This document shows, in pieces, positions 25,033-32,933 of a stretch of DNA of 35,726 nucleotides (positions are counted from its first letter, which is position 1; each line of letters starts with the position of its first letter). The stretch comes from Bacillota bacterium (lineage in GTDB: Bacteria; Bacillota_I; Bacilli_A; RF39; UBA660), in contig SVAH01000013.1 in assembly GCA_015059485.1 (NCBI GenBank), positions 1 to 35,726 of the forward strand, given 5' to 3'. Position numbers and translations under genes: made by a program. Under the pieces are notes generated by a model. It did no database searches, had not been told where the DNA came from, and saw only the letters and a list, made by a program, of their open reading frames with translations.

Positions 25033-27552
25033 ATGTTAGATAGTAAATATAATCATATTGAAGTAGAAAAAGGAAAATATAATAATTGGAAAGAAAAAGG
25101 TTATTTTGATGCAGGTAATAAAGCAAAAGAACCATTTTGTATAGTTATTCCACCACCAAATGTTACAGGTAAATTACATATAGGTCATGCATATAACGTA
25201 TCAATTCAAGATGCAATTATTAGATATAAAAGAATGCAAGGATTTGATACTTTATGGCTTCCTGGTATGGATCATGCTGCAATAGCAACAGAAGCAAAAG
25301 TAGTTAAAAGATTAAAAGATCAAGGTATTAATAAATATGAATATGGTAGAGAAAAGTTCTTAGAGGCTTGTTGGGATTGGACTCATGAATATGGTGGTGC
25401 GATTCGTGATCAATGGGCTGCTATGGGTGTTTCCGTTGATTATAATAGAGAAAGATTTACTTTGGATGAAGGACTTAACAAAGCAGTAACAAAAGTATTT
25501 GTTGATTTTTACAATAAAGGATTAATATATCGTGGAGAAAAAATAATAAACTGGGATCCTGCTGCTAAGACATCCTTATCAAATGAAGAAGTAATATATT
25601 CTGAAGAAAAAAGTGCTTTCTATCATTTAAAATATAAAATAACAGGAAGTGAAGAATATTTAGATGTTGCAACTACAAGACCAGAAACATTATTTGGCGA
25701 TACTGCAGTAGCGGTTAATAAAGATGATGAAAGATATAAAAAATATATTGGTAAAACTGTTGAGTTACCATTTATGAATAAATCAATTCCAGTTATTGCT
25801 GATGAACATGCTGATATATCTAAGGGAACAGGTGTTGTTAAAATAACACCAGCCCACGATCCTAATGACTTTGAAGTAGGTAATAGACATAATCTAGAGA
25901 GAATTTGTATCATGAATGATGATGCAACTATGAATGAAAACGTTCCAGAAAAATATCAAGGAATGACTAGAGAAGAATGCAGAGATGCTGTATTAGAAGA
26001 TTTAAAGAAAGCTGATTTGTTATTAGAAGTTGAACCACTAGTGCACGAAGTTGGTCATTCAGAACGTACGGGAGTTATGGTTGAACCAATGGTTAAAGAA
26101 CAATGGTTTGTTAAAATGAGAGGATTAGCTGATAGGGTATTAGAAAATCAAAAAGATAAAGACAAAAAAGTTAATTTCTTCCCATCTCGTTACGAAAAAA
26201 CTATGAATCATTGGATGGAAATAACATATGATTGGTGTATATCTCGTCAATTATGGTGGGGACATAGAATACCAGCATGGTATAAAGGGGATGAGATATA
26301 TGTAGGTATGGAAGCACCAAAAGAAGAAGGATGGGTACAAGATGAAGATGTACTTGATACATGGTTTTCATCTGCATTATGGCCATTCTCAACATTAGGT
26401 TGGCCAGAAGAAACAGATGATATGAAAAGATATTTTCCTAATGATTGTTTAGTTACTGGTTATGATATTATTCCTTTCTGGGTTAATAGAATGACATTCC
26501 AATCACTTGAATTAAATGGTGTAAGACCATTTAAAGATTGTATAATTCATGGACTTATTCGTGACAAAAATGGTGTTAAAATGTCTAAGTCTTTAGGAAA
26601 TGTTGTTGATCCATTTGATATAATCGATAAATATGGTTGTGATGCACTAAGATATTATCTAAATACTGATTGTGCATTTGGAACTGATTTAAGATTTGAT
26701 GAAACAAAAATGTCATCAACATGGAATTATATTAATAAAATATGGAATGCATCTAGATTTGTTTTAATGAATATTGAAGATTTAAAAGAACTTACATTTG
26801 ACAATTTAACAGATGAAGATAAATGGATATTAACTAAATACGAAAAAATAGTTAAATCTAGTATTAAGCATATGGATAAATACGAATTTAATTTATTTGG
26901 TTCTGAAACATATAGTTTTATCTATGATGATTTTTGCAGTAACTACATTGAATTTGCTAAATTTAATAGTGAATCTAATACTACTAAATCAGTATTATGT
27001 TATGTTCTAACAGGTATAATGAAATTATTACATCCATTTATGCCTTTTGTAACTGAAGAAATATATCAAATGTTACCAATTAAAAATACTGAGTCAATTA
27101 TGATAGATGAATATCCTAAATATAATAAAGATTTTGTATTTAATAATGAATTAAAAGAAATTGATAGTAAAATTGATTTCATTAGAGCATTTAGAAACGT
27201 TAAAACTGAAAATAATATTCCTAAAGATGCAAAAGTTATTATAAATACTGAAGATGAAATTATTATAAAAATGTTAAAACTTCAAGATGTTCAAACTAAC
27301 GAAAGATTAGATATTAAGTCATATGAAGTAAAAAGTGGTAAATATGAAGCAACTATTTTCTTTGAAAAAGAAGAAACAGAAGAAGAAAAACTGATGAAGG
27401 AAAAACAAATTGAAACATTAAAATCATCAATTGAAAGAAGGAAAAAATTATTATCTAATGAAAACTATGTAAAAAAAGCTCCTGCTTCTTTAGTAGAACA
27501 AGAAAAAAATAAATTATCTGAAGAAGAAGAAAAATTATCTGAATTATTATAA
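25033..27552 (+). CDS. valS: Valyl-tRNA synthetase
   Basis: Class I aminoacyl-tRNA synthetase charging tRNA-Val. HIGH at residues 49-52 in PPPNVTGKLHIGHAYN; KMSKS at 516-520. Also GMDHAAIATE, the editing domain (TTRPETLFGDTAVAVNKDD and GTGVVKITPAHDPNDF), WCISRQLWWGHRIPAWY, and a C-terminal coiled-coil arm (~775-839, EEKLMKEKQIETLKSS to EEEEKLSELL) as in bacterial ValRS. Length 839 is a little short of the Bacillus enzyme (~880). I chose the ATG at 25033, 9 bases after AGGAAGG. The in-frame ATG at 25024 has no space for a ribosome binding site, and the upstream frame runs into the T-box terminator. It is controlled by the T-box leader. Confidence 0.96.
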   Translation: MLDSKYNHIEVEKGKYNNWKEKGYFDAGNKAKEPFCIVIPPPNVTGKLHIGHAYNVSIQDAIIRYKRMQGFDTLWLPGMDHAAIATEAKVVKRLKDQGINKYEYGREKFLEACWDWTHEYGGAIRDQWAAMGVSVDYNRERFTLDEGLNKAVTKVFVDFYNKGLIYRGEKIINWDPAAKTSLSNEEVIYSEEKSAFYHLKYKITGSEEYLDVATTRPETLFGDTAVAVNKDDERYKKYIGKTVELPFMNKSIPVIADEHADISKGTGVVKITPAHDPNDFEVGNRHNLERICIMNDDATMNENVPEKYQGMTREECRDAVLEDLKKADLLLEVEPLVHEVGHSERTGVMVEPMVKEQWFVKMRGLADRVLENQKDKDKKVNFFPSRYEKTMNHWMEITYDWCISRQLWWGHRIPAWYKGDEIYVGMEAPKEEGWVQDEDVLDTWFSSALWPFSTLGWPEETDDMKRYFPNDCLVTGYDIIPFWVNRMTFQSLELNGVRPFKDCIIHGLIRDKNGVKMSKSLGNVVDPFDIIDKYGCDALRYYLNTDCAFGTDLRFDETKMSSTWNYINKIWNASRFVLMNIEDLKELTFDNLTDEDKWILTKYEKIVKSSIKHMDKYEFNLFGSETYSFIYDDFCSNYIEFAKFNSESNTTKSVLCYVLTGIMKLLHPFMPFVTEEIYQMLPIKNTESIMIDEYPKYNKDFVFNNELKEIDSKIDFIRAFRNVKTENNIPKDAKVIINTEDEIIIKMLKLQDVQTNERLDIKSYEVKSGKYEATIFFEKEETEEEKLMKEKQIETLKSSIERRKKLLSNENYVKKAPASLVEQEKNKLSEEEEKLSELL

Positions 27553-27582
27553 TGTAAATAAAAATATTACATTGACAAAATG

Positions 27583-27611
27583 TTGACAAACGATATAACT
27601 TGTGATAGACT
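27583..27611 (+). promoter_or_regulatory. Promoter upstream of the transglutaminase-like gene
   Basis: TTGACA (27583-27588), 17-base spacer, TAGACT (27606-27611). A second TTGACA at 27572-27577 lies just upstream, in the arm of a small inverted repeat after valS. Confidence 0.7.
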
Positions 27612-27617
27612 ATATGC

Positions 27618-27685
27618 ATATCTTGAGTAATGGGGGGTTATCAGGATAATAAAAATCTCATTATCTATAGTGAGATTTTTATTTT
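27618..27685 (+). promoter_or_regulatory. Short leader ending in an intrinsic terminator; possible attenuator
   Basis: Between the promoter and the gene lies a terminator, AAAAATCTCA (27651-27660) and TGAGATTTTT (27671-27680) with a T-rich tail, so transcripts would stop after ~65 bases unless something prevents it. GGATAAT (27644-27650) can pair with ATTATCT (27660-27666) and would compete with the terminator. A G6 run sits at 27632-27637. A mini-frame (ATG at 27614, MHILSNGGLSG) exists but lacks a ribosome binding site. I recognise no known riboswitch class. Confidence 0.45.
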
Positions 27686-27699
27686 ATAAGGAGGATATT

Positions 27700-29178
27700 A
27701 TGTTAGAAATAGAATTATGTGATGAAAAAGATTGGAGTGACAATCTATATACGATTGGTATTTCTCAAATGGATAAATCTTTATCAATATATTTAGAGGA
27801 TATAGATTCATTTGAAAAAGCAATAAAAGATAAAGAATATTTCAATAAATGTGCAGAAGAGGAGATTTCTTTGTGTCAAGATATTGATTGTGATGACGCG
27901 GTAAAAGATTGGAATTTCTTTAAAAATAATTTTGATAATTTGTTTGAAATGGCTGATTATGTTAGATTATCTTTTGGAAGAATAGATGAATTAGAATTTT
28001 TAAGAAAGAATAAAATTTTAAAGAATAAGAAAGTTGTTTTAACAGGATTTTATAGTTTAGATGACATTGAACAAATAGAAAAATTAGAAAAAAAATATAA
28101 TGAATTTGATAACATATATGTGCAATTAACTGGAAATATAGATTATGTAAGTTTAGATGATTGTAAAAAGACAATTAATAAAATAAATGAAATAGTTAAT
28201 AGTGTCAAAACTTTAAATTTGTCTCCTATGGAAAATGTAATGTACGTATATGATTTAGTTAGAAATAGAGAATATAAGGAAGAAGAAAAAGAAAAAGGAG
28301 AAAACAGTACTAAATCCAGAGATTTATCAAAAGTATTATTTGGTGATAAAATAGTATGCGTAGGTTTTTCAAAATTGTATAGTTTTATTTTAAGAAAATT
28401 AGGAATAGAGATATATATAAATGAACTTGAACATACTTTTGATGAAACATCTGGCCATATGAGAAATATAGCACATATCGTAGATCCTAAATATAATATA
28501 GATGGTGTATATTATTTTGATTCAACTTGGGATTCTAAAATAAAGGGTAAATCTTATTTATATAAGTATAAATACTTTGCTAAAACAAAAGATCAAATAG
28601 AAGAAGAGAATATTCGTAATAATTTGATAGATGAGATGATTAAAACTTCAATGGCTGATTTATTTGAAAGTGTGAGTGATATTATTTATTCTGATGATCA
28701 AGATGCATTAATAGAATATATAAAAACAATTAATTATGTATCAACAATGGCTATTGGAAAAAGAATAATAGATTTATCGAGTATACTTATTAATTATTCT
28801 AAATTTGATAAAGATAAATTCTTAGATAAATTTGAAGAATGTATAAATTATTTTTGTAAAGATATAAGTGCAGAGAAAATGTTAGAAATACTTTTTAATG
28901 TAAGAAAAATAGAATATTATATTAATCCAGAATACTATCCGTTTGAGTTGATTGATTTGGCAAATATAGCTTATAATTCAGGATGGACTTTTGAAGATTT
29001 GAGTTGTTTAAATAATGATGAAAAATTTTTATATACTATATTTGGAGGTTCTGCAAACATTTTTGTAAAACAATTTAAAGACTATGAAAGTAAAAAAAAT
29101 CTGGAAAAAGAAATAGCACAAGTTAAATTAACAAGAACATTAAGAAATGCTTTAGATAAAAAAACACACGTTGAATAA
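27700..29178 (+). CDS. Cytoplasmic transglutaminase-like protein
   Basis: The core at residues ~172-285 has the Cys-His-Asp arrangement of the transglutaminase/peptidase superfamily: Cys220 in KIVCVGFSKLYSFILRKLG, His253 in SGHMRNIAHIVDPKY and Asp274 in YYFDSTWDSK. Many bacterial members are proteases or peptide-binding folds and not cross-linkers. There is no signal peptide or membrane segment, so it acts in the cytoplasm. The N-terminal ~165 residues are acidic, and the C-terminal ~210 are mostly helical with no recognised domain. The ATG at 27700 follows AAGGAGG by 5 bases; an upstream GTG at 27670 lies in the terminator hairpin and is rejected. Expression is apparently gated by the leader terminator. 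Substrate is unknown. Confidence 0.75.
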   Translation: MLEIELCDEKDWSDNLYTIGISQMDKSLSIYLEDIDSFEKAIKDKEYFNKCAEEEISLCQDIDCDDAVKDWNFFKNNFDNLFEMADYVRLSFGRIDELEFLRKNKILKNKKVVLTGFYSLDDIEQIEKLEKKYNEFDNIYVQLTGNIDYVSLDDCKKTINKINEIVNSVKTLNLSPMENVMYVYDLVRNREYKEEEKEKGENSTKSRDLSKVLFGDKIVCVGFSKLYSFILRKLGIEIYINELEHTFDETSGHMRNIAHIVDPKYNIDGVYYFDSTWDSKIKGKSYLYKYKYFAKTKDQIEEENIRNNLIDEMIKTSMADLFESVSDIIYSDDQDALIEYIKTINYVSTMAIGKRIIDLSSILINYSKFDKDKFLDKFEECINYFCKDISAEKMLEILFNVRKIEYYINPEYYPFELIDLANIAYNSGWTFEDLSCLNNDEKFLYTIFGGSANIFVKQFKDYESKKNLEKEIAQVKLTRTLRNALDKKTHVE

Positions 29179-29191
29179 TGTGTGTTTTTTT
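29161..29191 (+). terminator. Terminator at the end of the transglutaminase-like gene
   Basis: AAAACACAC and GTGTGTTTT with a 10-base loop and T run. It starts inside the last codons of the gene. gpmI begins 26 bases later with no clear promoter of its own, so partial readthrough is likely. Confidence 0.7.
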
Positions 29192-29216
29192 AGTAAAATT
29201 AGATAGGAGGATATAT

Positions 29217-30782
29217 ATGAGAAAAATAGTATTAGTAATAATGGACGGAGTAGGAATTAGAGAGTCTGATTATGGAAATGCATTTATTAATGCAAAAACT
29301 CCTAATTTAGATTATTTAATGAAAAATTACCCAAATAGATTGATTAAGGCACATGGTACTTATGTAGGACTTCCAAGTGATGATGATATGGGAAACAGTG
29401 AAGTAGGACATAATGCTATGGGATGTGGTCAAATATACTCACAAGGAGCTAAACTTGTTTCAGAAGCAATTGAAAATAAATCACTATTTGAAGGAAATAC
29501 TTGGAAACAGCTTATAAATAATTGTAAAAATAATACAATGCATTTTATTGGACTTTTATCTGATGGAGGAGTACATTCAAATATAAATCATTTATTGAAA
29601 TTAATTGAAGAATCTAAAAAAGAAGGATTAAAAAAAGTAAGAGTGCATATATTACTTGATGGAAGAGATGTTGATAAAACAAGTGCTTTAAAATATGTAG
29701 ATATCTTAGAAAATAAGATAAAAGAATTAAATGATGAAAATTTTGAATGCTTGATAGCATCTGGTGGTGGAAGAATGACTACCACTATGGATAGATATGA
29801 AGCTAATTGGTCTATGGTAGAAAAAGGATGGCATACTCATGTTTTAGGAGATGCAAGAAAGTTTACATCTGCATATGATGCAATAGAAACTTATAGAAAA
29901 GAGAATCCTGGAATAATAGATCAAGATTTAGATAGCTTTGTGATTGTTAAAGATAATAAACCAGTAGGTACTATAGAAGATAATGATTCAGTAGTGTTCT
30001 TTAACTTTAGAGGAGATAGAGCACTTGAAATATCTAAGGCTTTTGATGATGAAAACTTTGATAAATTTGATAGAGTAAGGGTGCCTAAAGTTATGTATGC
30101 AGGAATGTTACAATATGATGCAGATTTAAAAATACCTAAAAACTATTTAACAGAACCACCAAAAATAAAATATACATTAACAGAAGAATTATGTAAATAT
30201 AATATAAGAGAATATGCTATTTCTGAAACACAAAAGTTTGGACATGTAACATATTTTTGGAATGGCAACAGAATAGAAAAGTTTGATGAAAATTTAGAAA
30301 CATATGAAGAAATTAATAGTGATGTAATATCGTTTGATAAAAAGCCTAAGATGAAAGCAAAAGAAATAACTGACAAGTTAATAGAAGCAATAAAATCAGA
30401 TAAGTTTGATTTTTTAAGAGTTAATTATCCAAATGGAGATATGGTAGGACATACTGGCAATTATGAAGCTACAATAGAAGGAATGAAAGCTGTTGATGAG
30501 TCAATAGGGAGAATAATGGAAACAGTAAAAGAAACAAATAGTATTCTTATAATAGTTGCTGACCATGGAAATTGTGAAGAAATGTATAATCCAAATAATG
30601 ATTTAAAAGAAGCGAAAACATCACATACTATCAATCCTGTACCATTTATTATTTATGGAAATGATGTAAGTAATATAAAAATAAAAGCTGGAGATTTTGG
30701 ACTTGCTAATTTAGCTGCAACAATTACTACCTTATTTGGCTTAGAAAAAAATGAAAATTGGTTAGAATCAATCATAAAATAA
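29217..30782 (+). CDS. gpmI: 2,3-bisphosphoglycerate-independent phosphoglycerate mutase
   Basis: Manganese-dependent glycolytic enzyme interconverting 3- and 2-phosphoglycerate; in Bacillus its pH and Mn sensitivity matters during sporulation. Seen: VIMDGVGIRE with metal-binding Asp10; DMGNSEVGHNAMGCGQI with the phosphorylated Ser61; LLDGRDV; SGGGRMTTTMDRY; FFNFRGDRA; YPNGDMVGHTGN; ADHGNCEEM and SHTINPVPFI, which supply the second set of metal ligands. Length 521 is slightly above the usual ~510. The ATG at 29217 follows AGGAGG by 6 bases; an upstream TTG at 29178 in the same frame has no ribosome binding site and overlaps the terminator. Confidence 0.96.
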   Translation: MRKIVLVIMDGVGIRESDYGNAFINAKTPNLDYLMKNYPNRLIKAHGTYVGLPSDDDMGNSEVGHNAMGCGQIYSQGAKLVSEAIENKSLFEGNTWKQLINNCKNNTMHFIGLLSDGGVHSNINHLLKLIEESKKEGLKKVRVHILLDGRDVDKTSALKYVDILENKIKELNDENFECLIASGGGRMTTTMDRYEANWSMVEKGWHTHVLGDARKFTSAYDAIETYRKENPGIIDQDLDSFVIVKDNKPVGTIEDNDSVVFFNFRGDRALEISKAFDDENFDKFDRVRVPKVMYAGMLQYDADLKIPKNYLTEPPKIKYTLTEELCKYNIREYAISETQKFGHVTYFWNGNRIEKFDENLETYEEINSDVISFDKKPKMKAKEITDKLIEAIKSDKFDFLRVNYPNGDMVGHTGNYEATIEGMKAVDESIGRIMETVKETNSILIIVADHGNCEEMYNPNNDLKEAKTSHTINPVPFIIYGNDVSNIKIKAGDFGLANLAATITTLFGLEKNENWLESIIK

Positions 30783-30807
30783 TTTACAAAAAATGTGTAA
30801 ATAAAAA

Positions 30808-30836
30808 TTGACATATAATAATATTTGTACTAGAAT
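30808..30836 (+). promoter_or_regulatory. Promoter of the class D sortase operon
   Basis: TTGACA (30808-30813), 17-base spacer, TAGAAT (30831-30836). One of the best SigA-type matches in the window. Confidence 0.75.
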
Positions 30837-30865
30837 AGAGTTAATTTGAAAAAGGAGGAAAGGTT

Positions 30866-31420
30866 ATGAGAAAAGTTGTTATGAGTATTTTAGCAGTACT
30901 TGTTTCATTTACAGCTATTTCTTCAGTTAATGCAATGACTGAAAGTGAACTAAAAAATTATATTAGTGCTGGAAAAACAGTCAATGGTAAAAACTATAAT
31001 ATTAGTCAATCAGCATTAAACCAAATAAATCAATTTTTAGCTAATAATGATTTAACTGATGAAGAATGTGATAAATTAGCTGCTAAATATGATGAAGCTT
31101 ATAATATCGCTAAAAATTCTGGAGCTAAAAGTTATGATGAATTTATTTCTAAAAAATTAAATACAGCTGTTAAGCTAGCTAATGAAACAGCAAGTGAAAT
31201 AAGTGCTATTAAATCAATTACTATTTCTAAAGATGGTAATATTAATATAGTAGATAATAACGATAAATCATATACTGTAGTAGACCCAGTTAATGAAGTT
31301 GGAAAAGGCGGAGCACCAATTAGAGCTACTGGTACTTTAGAAGTGTTATATGTAACATTAGGTGTTTCAGTTTTAGGAGTATTACTTTTTGCAAACAAAG
31401 TTAGAAAAGCAAACAACTAA
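30866..31420 (+). CDS. Small surface protein, probable class D sortase substrate with unusual sorting signal
   Basis: Signal peptide 1-23 (SSVNA). The mature part is an acidic, largely helical region (~24-115), then a beta-like segment (ITISKDGNINIVD) and a Gly-rich linker. The C-terminus has sorting-signal architecture: PIRATG at 151-156, a hydrophobic stretch (158-176) and a KVRKANN tail. RATG stands where LPxTG/LPxTA is expected. The helical start (TESELKNYI to LTDEECDKL) recalls the processed acidic surface proteins that accompany class D sortases in Bacillus, a weak resemblance. AAAGGAGG precedes the ATG. The class D sortase gene starts within its last codons, so the pair is almost certainly functional together. 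Confidence 0.8.
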   Translation: MRKVVMSILAVLVSFTAISSVNAMTESELKNYISAGKTVNGKNYNISQSALNQINQFLANNDLTDEECDKLAAKYDEAYNIAKNSGAKSYDEFISKKLNTAVKLANETASEISAIKSITISKDGNINIVDNNDKSYTVVDPVNEVGKGGAPIRATGTLEVLYVTLGVSVLGVLLFANKVRKANN

Positions 31421-32039
31421 GACAAAAATCGTGTTAAAAGTAATAACTAAATATTTAGTTGTTGCTTTTTTCTTTTCGTCCTTTTTCATAAGTCTATATT
31501 TAATATTCTTTGGGAATATTACAACAACATATGTAACATTTTTAAATAATATATCAATAGAAGAAGTAATACCATCAAATAAAGATGTTAAAGTAGATAA
31601 AAAAACACATAAAATTACTAATTATCCTGGCCGTAATACCAAATACGGAACATTAGAAATAAAAAATGTAGATATAAAATTGCCAATTTATTTAGGTGAT
31701 TCATATAAAAATTTGTCTAAAGGTATAGGCCATTATGCTGGTTCAATGTTTCCTGGAGAGGGAGGAGCAATAGTGATGGCTGGCCATAATAATAAAGGCT
31801 ATCTTTATAACTTATATGATGTTGTTATTGACAATATTATAAATATTAATACTATATATGGTAAATTTAAATATAAAGTATATAAAACTGATATAATAAA
31901 AGATAATGAAAGTGAAAAATTGCCACTTGTAACATCAGAAGAAACATTAATGTTATATACTTGCTATCCACACACATTAGGAAGAACTGATAAAAGATTT
32001 GTAGTATACGCACATCTTGTGGAGGCGTCTTATGATTAA
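31389..32039 (+). CDS. srtD: Class D sortase
   Basis: Membrane-bound transpeptidase with one N-terminal helix (~21-42). The catalytic triad is complete: His133 in MAGHNN, Cys192 in LYTCYPHTLGRTDKR, Arg203 in DKRFVVYAHLV. The LYTCYP-x-x-x-G-x-T-x-x-R form is characteristic of class D. The start is TTG at 31389, 9 bases after TAGGAG, inside the end of the preceding gene; the in-frame GTG at 31431 has no ribosome binding site. It overlaps the downstream membrane gene by 8 bases. In contrast to the class B enzyme at 18384-19928, this one has the normal size and all catalytic residues. Confidence 0.88.
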   Translation: MQTKLEKQTTKTKIVLKVITKYLVVAFFFSSFFISLYLIFFGNITTTYVTFLNNISIEEVIPSNKDVKVDKKTHKITNYPGRNTKYGTLEIKNVDIKLPIYLGDSYKNLSKGIGHYAGSMFPGEGGAIVMAGHNNKGYLYNLYDVVIDNIININTIYGKFKYKVYKTDIIKDNESEKLPLVTSEETLMLYTCYPHTLGRTDKRFVVYAHLVEASYD

Positions 32040-32850
32040 TAAAATAAAATATATATTTCATTATATAAAAGTGTTTATTGTTTCTTCACTTTTCTTTATA
32101 TTAATAACAACATTATTAATTAATAATACTTTGTTAAATAAAAATTATCATATAAAAAAAATGAATATAAATTATTATGATGATTTATATATTGAAATAT
32201 ATGAAAGCATAAAATTAAATACAATGTCATCTGGTTTTGATGAAACTATTATAAAAACATATTATACTAAAGATGATATAAAAAGCAATGTATTAGAATA
32301 TATGGATTATATATTTGAAGATAGTAATAATATAAGCTTATTAAGTATAGAAATAAAAATTAAAGAAAGTGTAAAAAAATATATAAGAGAAAATGAAATA
32401 AAGAATTTTGATGAAGCAAGTATTAACGCATATGTTAATGCAGTATTAGATATATATAAAGAAAAAATAACTGTTATGAATATTCCGAAAATAATAAAGA
32501 ATAAAATATCTAAAATTAATAAAATAATTAATATATTAGATATAACTTTATTTGTAGTTATAGTTTTATTATTAGTATTTAATAGAAAGAAAATAAAAGA
32601 CTATATATTTATATCAATTAATATGACAAGTATGATATATGTGTTTACATCTATTATGATAATGATAAAAATAGATATAAAACACTTACTTGTAATAACA
32701 TATAGTGTTTCAAATTATATTAGATATTTATTAGCTACTATCACTAACTTTTTATTAATATGTGGAATTGTATTAATGTTATTAAGTGTTGTTTTAAATG
32801 TATTACTAAATATAAATAAAGTAGTAAAAAATGATGAAAAATGTAAATAA
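32032..32850 (+). CDS. Unknown four-helix membrane protein of the sortase operon
   Basis: No family recognised. Residues ~9-31 form a membrane helix, ~35-165 an extracytoplasmic charged helical region (YYDDLYIEIYESIKL to YKEKITVMNIPKI), followed by three more helices (~172-192, 200-220 and 235-260) and a basic tail. The ATG at 32032 follows GGAGG by 7 bases and overlaps the sortase stop; an upstream TTG at 32017 precedes that Shine-Dalgarno and is rejected. Tight coupling to the sortase suggests an assembly, quality-control or localisation role for the anchored protein. This is inference from position only. Confidence 0.75.
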   Translation: MINKIKYIFHYIKVFIVSSLFFILITTLLINNTLLNKNYHIKKMNINYYDDLYIEIYESIKLNTMSSGFDETIIKTYYTKDDIKSNVLEYMDYIFEDSNNISLLSIEIKIKESVKKYIRENEIKNFDEASINAYVNAVLDIYKEKITVMNIPKIIKNKISKINKIINILDITLFVVIVLLLVFNRKKIKDYIFISINMTSMIYVFTSIMIMIKIDIKHLLVITYSVSNYIRYLLATITNFLLICGIVLMLLSVVLNVLLNINKVVKNDEKCK

Positions 32851-32871
32851 AGTGCATTTAATAATATTTAT

Positions 32872-32898
32872 AAAAAGCAATAATAGTTGCTTTTTTTT
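32872..32898 (+). terminator. Terminator of the class D sortase operon
   Basis: AAAAGCAA, loop TAATAG, TTGCTTTT and T run. Confidence 0.8.
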
Positions 32899-32914
32899 GT
32901 ATTTTCACTATAAT
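32887..32914 (+). promoter_or_regulatory. Possible promoter of murD-murC
   Basis: TTGCTT (32887-32892), 16-base spacer, TATAAT (32909-32914). The -35 lies inside the terminator arm of the upstream operon, so the two elements overlap. Confidence 0.5.
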
Positions 32915-32933
32915 ATAAATAGGTGAATGATAT

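Noticed and set aside
27551..27573. AATGTAA/TTACATT inverted repeat after valS as terminator
   Set aside because: Weak A-T stem, no T run, and it overlaps a TTGACA element; not convincing.
27614..27649. Leader peptide MHILSNGGLSG before the transglutaminase-like gene
   Set aside because: No ribosome binding site, and the ATG lies at or before the expected transcript start; no run of codons suggesting amino-acid attenuation.
30783..30801. TTTACA/TGTAAA inverted repeat after gpmI as terminator
   Set aside because: A six-base A-T-rich stem without a T run; may be chance in AT-rich DNA.
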